A stretch of DNA of 49,636 nt from assembly GCA_015232825.1 (NCBI GenBank), contig JADFYY010000005.1, positions 1 to 49,636 of the forward strand, written 5' to 3'. Made by a program: the position numbers and the translations under genes. Below are positions 45,484-49,636 of the stretch, piece after piece. Positions within the stretch are counted from its first letter, which is position 1. Each line of letters starts with the position of its first letter. The notes under the pieces were generated by a model. The model was given only the letters and a program-made list of their open reading frames with translations. It searched no databases and was not told the origin of the DNA. Source of the DNA: Magnetococcales bacterium. Its GTDB lineage: Bacteria; Pseudomonadota; Magnetococcia; Magnetococcales; Magnetaquicoccaceae.

Positions 45484-46407
45484 TCATCCTGGAATGAATA
45501 TCCCGGCCCCACGAATGGCGCGTACCAGTTCATCGGTAGAGGATTCCAGAGTGGCAACCGCTTCTTTAAAGGATTTGTTGGCAGCCTGTTTTTCCGCCTG
45601 AGCGCGTAACTCTTTGGCGCGGGAGACCAGTGGTTCAGTCGCCTGTTTGACGGAATCTCCCTTGTTTTGCAAAAGCATGGTGACCAGCATCTGGTGGGTG
45701 TCGTTGCGGTCTATTTCGTAATGATACTCTTCTTCCTTGTTTTTGAAATTCAATGAACGGACCAGCGTATCCCCGCGCCGTAATTTTTCGATTCCCATTT
45801 TGGCCAGGATATACCCTTCATCCAGTCGGGAGCGGGCCTGGGGGAGCTTGCCATCCTGGTGGAGTTTTGTGGCCTCATCCATGGCTTTTTGAATTTCAAC
45901 GTTGGTCTCCTGACCCCGTCCTTTTTCTGTGCTGATGCGTGTATGGGCTTCTTGGAGTACCTTGACACTGGCCAATCGTCGATCAAAGTCCTGCAATTGT
46001 TTTTCCCGTTCTGAGGCCCCACCATCGGCTTTGCGCATGGCCTCAAACATGGCTTGCGAGGCTTGGGCTAGGGATTTTTTCGCCGCATCATAATCTTGCC
46101 GTTGAAAAGCGGCTTTGCCTTCCCGCAACTGAGCCAGAGCCTTTTCTCGCAACGCTGTGGCCTCTGGATTGTTGGCCGCCTGAATCCGTTGCGCCCCTGT
46201 GGAGGTGTTGAGTAGGGTGTTCAGAGATTCCATGCGTTGGGCAATTTGTGCGGGATTAGTACTCCATTTGTTGGTTTGTTCTCCACCACCACTGCCAGCC
46301 GTTTTTGGGACTGATACGGGTTCATTGGCCTGGGATTCTTGTATAGAGTAACCACCAGACAAGATCAGTATGCCCAAAAGTGCCATCCTGGCAGACACTA
46401 TTTTCAT
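45484..46407 (-). CDS. Exported helical-repeat protein of unknown function
   Basis: A 307-residue protein I do not recognise by name. From the ATG at 46407 (AAGGA six bases upstream) it begins with a signal peptide (M-K-I-V-S-A-R-M-A-L-L-G-I-L-I-L-S-G-G). The mature part is almost wholly helical, rich in Q, A, E and K. It has TPR-like stretches (L-R-E-G-K-A-A-F-Q-R-Q-D-Y-D-A-A-K-K-S-L and D-G-K-L-P-Q-A-R-S-R-L-D-E-G-Y) and a distinctive Y-E-I-D-R-N-D-T-H-Q-M-L-V block. It is probably periplasmic. It follows the PiT gene on the same strand after 61 bp containing a hairpin, so a link to phosphate uptake is possible but unproven. It converges on the NtrC gene with no gap. Confidence 0.7.
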   Translation of the reverse strand: MKIVSARMALLGILILSGGYSIQESQANEPVSVPKTAGSGGGEQTNKWSTNPAQIAQRMESLNTLLNTSTGAQRIQAANNPEATALREKALAQLREGKAAFQRQDYDAAKKSLAQASQAMFEAMRKADGGASEREKQLQDFDRRLASVKVLQEAHTRISTEKGRGQETNVEIQKAMDEATKLHQDGKLPQARSRLDEGYILAKMGIEKLRRGDTLVRSLNFKNKEEEYHYEIDRNDTHQMLVTMLLQNKGDSVKQATEPLVSRAKELRAQAEKQAANKSFKEAVATLESSTDELVRAIRGAGIFIPG

Positions 46408-46433
46408 CAATCAACCGTCCTTTGTTTAATATT

Positions 46434-46456
46434 GGTGGAGGCTTTTGGCCTCCACC
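46434..46456 (-). terminator. Hairpin between PiT and exported-protein genes
   Basis: A perfect 9-bp stem (46434-46442 with 46448-46456; GGTGGAGGC against GCCTCCACC) encloses a 5-base loop, right after the PiT stop in the transcribed direction. No T-run follows on the - strand, so it may be a weak terminator, a processing site or a 3' stabiliser rather than a full stop. Confidence 0.45.
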
Positions 46457-46468
46457 GGATCCGTGAGA

Positions 46469-47512
46469 TCAGTAGACGAGTTTGGCAAACAGCCAGTAGG
46501 TGGCAGCGGAAACTAAGCCAGAACCGGGGATGGTAATTACCCAAGTGCTGACGATTTCTGAGGCCTTGGCCCAACGAACCGCTTTGGGTCTGTCGGAAGT
46601 ACCCACGCCCATGATGGCCGAGCTGGCAACGTGGGTGGTGGAGACTGGCGCACCCCAGAGGGCTGCTCCAAAGATCAGTGTACCAGCTGTGAGCTGAGCG
46701 GAAAAGGCATGCTGAGGACGCACTTTGTAGATACCGAAACCAACTGTCCGTACAATACGCCACCCTCCAGAGAGGATCCCCAAGGTGATGAAGCCTGCAC
46801 AGGCCACAATGACCCAGAAAGGAACTTCAAATTTGGGCAGTGCCCCACCAAGAACCAGACACAACGTGATGATACCCATGCTTTTTTGCGCGTCATTGGA
46901 ACCATGGGAAAAGGCTAGGCTGGCTGCACTGAAGAATTGGAACCGTTTCAACCAAGTATTGGCCTTGGGTGAGAACGGGGTTAACAAGAATCCGACCAGA
47001 TTGTTGAACAGGTAGCCGACCACAAATCCAAGAATCGGTGAGAGGATCAGTGACAGGATCACTTTGTTCACACCGGTCATTTTTCCGGTTTCAGCGAACT
47101 CCTTGAACCCCCAAAGCACATGGTCAGCACCGGCGGCCATGATGACAGCCCCCATCAACCCACCCACCAAGGCATGAGAAGAAGAAGAGGGTAAACCGAC
47201 CCACCAAGTGAGAAGGTTCCAGAAGATGGCCCCAAAAATTCCCCAGAGTAGCACGATAATGGAGATGTTGGCTGGCAAATCCCCGATGGTGATGAATTTG
47301 CCAATGGTGTTGGCCACAGCCGTTCCGGCTAGCATGGGGCCGAGCATTTCAAAAGTGGCCACGACGAGGACCGATTGGATGGGGGTCATGGCCCGTGAAG
47401 CGATAATGGTGCCGATGATGTTGGAGGCATCATGAAAACCATTAGTGTAGTCGAAAATTAGTACAACAACTATTGTTGTCCACATCAGTGTATGAATGAG
47501 ATGGGTATCCAT
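46469..47512 (-). CDS. PiT-family inorganic phosphate transporter
   Basis: A 347-residue multi-span inner-membrane carrier. Both duplicated PiT signatures are present: F-D-Y-T-N-G-F-H-D-A-S-N near the N-terminus and A-F-S-H-G-S-N-D-A-Q-K in the middle, with the flanking G-L-P-S-S-S-S-H-A-L-V-G-G and G-A-P-V-S-T-T-H-V-A-S-S-A-I repeats. PiT carriers import phosphate, often as a metal-phosphate complex, driven by the proton gradient. GGAG lies just before the ATG at 47512. Two DUF47 proteins, the usual partners of PiT, are encoded immediately upstream, so the three form one operon. Confidence 0.95.
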   Translation of the reverse strand: MDTHLIHTLMWTTIVVVLIFDYTNGFHDASNIIGTIIASRAMTPIQSVLVVATFEMLGPMLAGTAVANTIGKFITIGDLPANISIIVLLWGIFGAIFWNLLTWWVGLPSSSSHALVGGLMGAVIMAAGADHVLWGFKEFAETGKMTGVNKVILSLILSPILGFVVGYLFNNLVGFLLTPFSPKANTWLKRFQFFSAASLAFSHGSNDAQKSMGIITLCLVLGGALPKFEVPFWVIVACAGFITLGILSGGWRIVRTVGFGIYKVRPQHAFSAQLTAGTLIFGAALWGAPVSTTHVASSAIMGVGTSDRPKAVRWAKASEIVSTWVITIPGSGLVSAATYWLFAKLVY

Positions 47513-47588
47513 TTGACTCCGTAGTGCGCCGAGTGATAGGTTTGACTTGCCTGAATGGCGAGGATATTGGCTCCCCGCCTAATAAAAA

Positions 47589-48284
47589 TCAGGCGACCTG
47601 AATCACGATGTCGTGGAGGACTTTGCCAGCATTCTTCATGTCGATGGCGGCATCGAAGAGATGACGGTAGATTTCGCGGCGTTTGAAAATATCGAGGACA
47701 TACTCCATGGCTTCGGCCTCTGCGCCAGCTTGTTTATCCTGCATCTTTTTGACAAAGGCATCACCTTGGAAGAGTTGGGCGAGGGCCGCGCGGAAGGTTT
47801 TTTCAATTTGCTTGCGGGCTTGAGTAACCAACTGGGCATCTTTGTCTGCTTCAGCGGGAGAGGAAGCGAGTTTTTTGTAACCGGATCCCAGAGTCTCCAC
47901 GGCATTGCGCAGGGCGGCGACCATTTCGGTGATGGGCTTGTCGGTTTTGATGTTCAGCGCAGCCATTTCAGAGACGATGTTGTTGGCATAGTTGATGATG
48001 CAGTCCACGGTGGTATAGGCGCGATAGATGTCTTCGCGGTCCATGGGGGTGGCGAAGGCGTTCTTCAAGACATCCAGGTTGCGCTGGCGCATGGCTTCGG
48101 CATCCACTTCCAGTTTGGCAATCTGGTCTGCGCGGGACTTATTGCCGGTTTGGACGTACTCTTCCAGCAGTGCGGCGGCCTGATTGGCCAGTTCGCATTG
48201 CTCCAGAATCAATCCGTAAAAATTGGGCATACGGGGGAAAACACGATTGGTCAATTTTGAAAATGTGGTGCTGGATCCAGACAT
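47589..48284 (-). CDS. DUF47/PhoU-like PiT accessory protein (TIGR00153 type)
   Basis: A 231-residue all-helical protein of the DUF47 family, distant from PhoU. Characteristic parts are F-P-R-M-P-N-F-Y-G-L-I-L-E-Q-C near the N-terminus and the C-terminal F-K-R-R-E-I-Y-R-H-L-F-D-A-A-I-D-M-K-N-A-G-K-V-L, which holds the likely metal-binding E/D residues. The family is thought to modulate PiT phosphate uptake. AGGAG is eight bases before the ATG at 48284. It lies between a second DUF47-like gene and the PiT gene. Confidence 0.88.
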   Translation of the reverse strand: MSGSSTTFSKLTNRVFPRMPNFYGLILEQCELANQAAALLEEYVQTGNKSRADQIAKLEVDAEAMRQRNLDVLKNAFATPMDREDIYRAYTTVDCIINYANNIVSEMAALNIKTDKPITEMVAALRNAVETLGSGYKKLASSPAEADKDAQLVTQARKQIEKTFRAALAQLFQGDAFVKKMQDKQAGAEAEAMEYVLDIFKRREIYRHLFDAAIDMKNAGKVLHDIVIQVA

Positions 48285-48317
48285 GTTAACATCTCCTCAG
48301 TTGTTTTTTGGTTGGTA

Positions 48318-49007
48318 TTAATGGTTAATGGTTTGTTTATTCATGGGGGCCTTTCTCATAAAAACAATGGCCAGCCAAGCTGCGATCTCTTCTGCCTTGT
48401 TGGCTGGTTCATCCACCTTTTCCGAGAAGCGGCGCAGGTGCATTTTTCTGTCTAGGGAGAGATCCTGGGAAAAAATTTTCTTCACCAGGGCCAGGGCGAG
48501 TTTGTCAGCCTCTTTTTCGTAAAAGGCCACTTTGCTCAAGTATTCCCCTACTTTTTCCGTCTCATAAAAATAGACTCGTCCTGCTTCTACACAGGTTTCT
48601 ACGGCCAGGGAAACCATGTGGCACAACTCTCCAATATTCGGGTGCAATATTTCTAAGAAGTCCGGCCCTTCCACATGGAACTCTTCCAGATTTCTCACCA
48701 GTATTCTTTGCAGACGACTGAACTGTTCAAGTAACTGCAAGACATCGCCCCGCAATTCAGGCACAATCAGTTGGGTACGCAGTTGAGACTCGATAAAGCG
48801 ACTCAAGACGTCCATCTCCCTTTCATGATGCAAAGACAACTGCATGCGTGCTTGAAAGCGTACCCCGTCCATACCTTCTTCTAGGTAAAACCCGACTCCA
48901 CTTCGAAAAAGTATATTGGCTTCGGATAGCAAATTGAGAAACTCTTCAATCTGTTTTTCCAGGTTCATATTCTTTCCAAACAGCAGGAAAGATTGGTTGG
49001 GCGTCAT
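48318..49007 (-). CDS. Second DUF47/PhoU-like protein
   Basis: A 229-residue helical protein, divergent from its neighbour but of the same type: L-S-L-H-H-E-R-E-M-D-V-L-S-R-F-I-E-S-Q-L near residue 60, and near the C-terminus Y-E-K-E-A-D-K-L-A-L-A-L-V-K-K-I-F followed by F-S-E-K-V-D-E-P-A-N-K-A-E-E-I-A. These E-x-x-x-D helices are those that bind metal clusters in PhoU and DUF47 proteins. It is the first gene of the PiT operon, 33 bp before the other DUF47 gene. The start is uncertain: ATG at 49007 is chosen; ATG at 48968 has GGAAAG just upstream and would give 216 residues. Confidence 0.8.
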   Translation of the reverse strand: MTPNQSFLLFGKNMNLEKQIEEFLNLLSEANILFRSGVGFYLEEGMDGVRFQARMQLSLHHEREMDVLSRFIESQLRTQLIVPELRGDVLQLLEQFSRLQRILVRNLEEFHVEGPDFLEILHPNIGELCHMVSLAVETCVEAGRVYFYETEKVGEYLSKVAFYEKEADKLALALVKKIFSQDLSLDRKMHLRRFSEKVDEPANKAEEIAAWLAIVFMRKAPMNKQTINH

Positions 49008-49105
49008 TGCTTTCTCTTTAGGCAAAGGGTTTGGGTTTGAGTTTTTTTTTCAAGCTTGTATTTATCTATAACAAGAAGTGGGCCATTTTTTTTTAATACA
49101 GTAAA

Positions 49106-49133
49106 TCAATTTAATTTCAATAGGTTAAATTGA
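49106..49133. promoter_or_regulatory. Inverted repeat upstream of the DUF47-PiT operon
   Basis: TCAATTTAA (49106-49114) and TTAAATTGA (49125-49133) form a perfect 9-bp inverted repeat with a 10-base spacer, about 100 bp before the DUF47 start. It could be an operator; nothing in the window says which regulator would bind. Confidence 0.4.
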
Positions 49134-49163
49134 GTTTTAGCAGGAATGATTGTTTGATTTTGG

Positions 49164-49378
49164 GTGCAGCAAAACACGCTATTGATAATCGTCTTTAAGC
49201 AAAGTTCGGGGTGATTTTATGCGAAGTCTGGTAGGTGTGCAGCAAAGTGCGCCATTTATTATTGTGATTTACTTGTTGATTTTTAATAAATTTCACCAGA
49301 TTGGTCGTTCTTGCTTTCGTTAATGGTTATTATCTTGCTCTGGTGCAGCAAAATGATGGTGTGCAGTAAAAGCTGCAC
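49164..49378 (+). repeat. Dispersed GTGCAGCAAA motif (4 direct copies, 1 inverted)
   Basis: GTGCAGCAAA occurs at 49164, 49237 and 49343, and as GTGCAGTAAAA at 49361. The last is followed by CTGCAC (49373-49378), giving the palindrome GTGCAG-N6-CTGCAC. The copies lie in the 0.5-kb AT-rich gap between the DUF47 operon and the gene entering from the right edge. Spacing is irregular (73, 106 and 18 bp), so this is neither a CRISPR nor a regular iteron array. Nothing else is seen in 49026-49538 except the inverted repeat at 49106 and the promoter at 49453. Confidence 0.7.
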
Positions 49379-49452
49379 CCGTCCGATTATGGCCTGTTAT
49401 TGTCGAGGGGGTCAGAGGGCGGGTTTCCAATTTTATTATCATGCTTTTTTGC

Positions 49453-49482
49453 TTGCATTTTTTGTATTTTATTAGATATAAT
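49453..49482 (+). promoter_or_regulatory. Probable sigma-70 promoter for the right-edge gene
   Basis: TTGCAT (49453-49458) and a perfect TATAAT (49477-49482) are 18 bases apart, about 60 bp before the ATG of the right-edge gene. Confidence 0.55.
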
Positions 49483-49538
49483 CAATTTTATGGAATGCAT
49501 GTTGGATTTTAGCAATAACTTAAAATAATGAGTAAGAG

Positions 49539-49636
49539 ATGATGGACCTGTTCGCATTGGCTAAAAATAATGACAGTAATTTGTCCAACCAGTTTGCGGT
49601 TTACTCAACTGGCGATGATCCTCAGGCTGCGGCCAT
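49539..49636 (+). CDS. Unrecognised gene, first 32 residues (right edge)
   Basis: Tandem ATGs at 49539 and 49542 open a frame that runs to the window end without a stop: M-M-D-L-F-A-L-A-K-N-N, then S-N-Q-F-A-V-Y-S and D-D-P-Q-A-A-A. I cannot assign a family from 32 residues. A good promoter lies 60 bp upstream, which supports a real gene. Confidence 0.5.
   Translation, partial: MMDLFALAKNNDSNLSNQFAVYSTGDDPQAAA

Noticed and set aside
49164-49378. GTGCAGCAAA copies as a CRISPR or replication iteron array
   Set aside because: Repeats are only about 10 bp, spacing is irregular, and no cas or rep gene is visible.

Overview
The window is gene-dense chromosomal DNA of a Gram-negative bacterium with close to even base composition. 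Evidence for a Gram-negative cell is a lipoprotein, periplasmic c-type cytochrome and binding protein, and MCP and sensor kinases with periplasmic domains. The unusually heavy load of hybrid histidine kinases, two hemerythrins, a globin-coupled cyclase, and scattered small accessory families (Uma2, Rpn, DUF3782, HEPN/MNT, DUF1640) recalls Magnetococcales or related Proteobacteria. That assignment is inference; no marker gene fixes it. I see no rRNA, tRNA, CRISPR array or intact insertion sequence.

Left part (1-9000): the tail of a DUF3782 protein, a CNT nucleoside transporter, a hemerythrin / SUMF1 lipoprotein / heptaheme cytochrome c operon, a degenerate nucleotidyltransferase-fold protein, a cyclic-nucleotide-gated K+ channel, a CapA-family protein, a lone AAA ATPase, and a cold-shock protein followed by a clear terminator.

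Centre (9100-25570, all + strand): a signalling block. A hemerythrin directly abuts a 1150-residue hybrid kinase. A Uma2 protein and a REC-PP2C phosphatase follow. Next come a PstS-like binding protein and four tightly packed kinases (1284, 1038, 390 and 489 residues). The block carries ten receiver domains and three Hpt domains but no DNA-binding output. A recurrent C-terminal helical module is shared by four of the kinases.

25570-29000: a globin-coupled diguanylate cyclase, then a mosaic of broken pieces. These are a frameshifted DUF1640 gene, a cheB 3' fragment fused to a 610-bp copy of the last kinase's 3' half, a second DUF1640 scrap, and an Rpn nuclease. The arrangement fits a tandem duplication whose breakpoint is readable at about 27178, followed by deletions.

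28971-43273 (mostly - strand): a Wsp/ACF-like chemosensory system. In transcription order it reads ilvD, REC-PAS-HK-REC kinase, CheW, CheR-TPR, then an interrupting 1.4-kb islet (HEPN-MNT pair on the opposite strand and a probable dead gene), then a hendecad coiled-coil protein, CheW, a NIT-domain MCP, CheA-REC and CheB.

Right part (43300-49636): a YciO/Sua5 protein and an NtrC-type regulator on +; a phosphate-uptake cluster on - (two DUF47 proteins, PiT transporter, an exported helical protein); then an AT-rich 0.5-kb spacer with a repeated GTGCAGCAAA motif and the start of an unrecognised gene running off the right edge.
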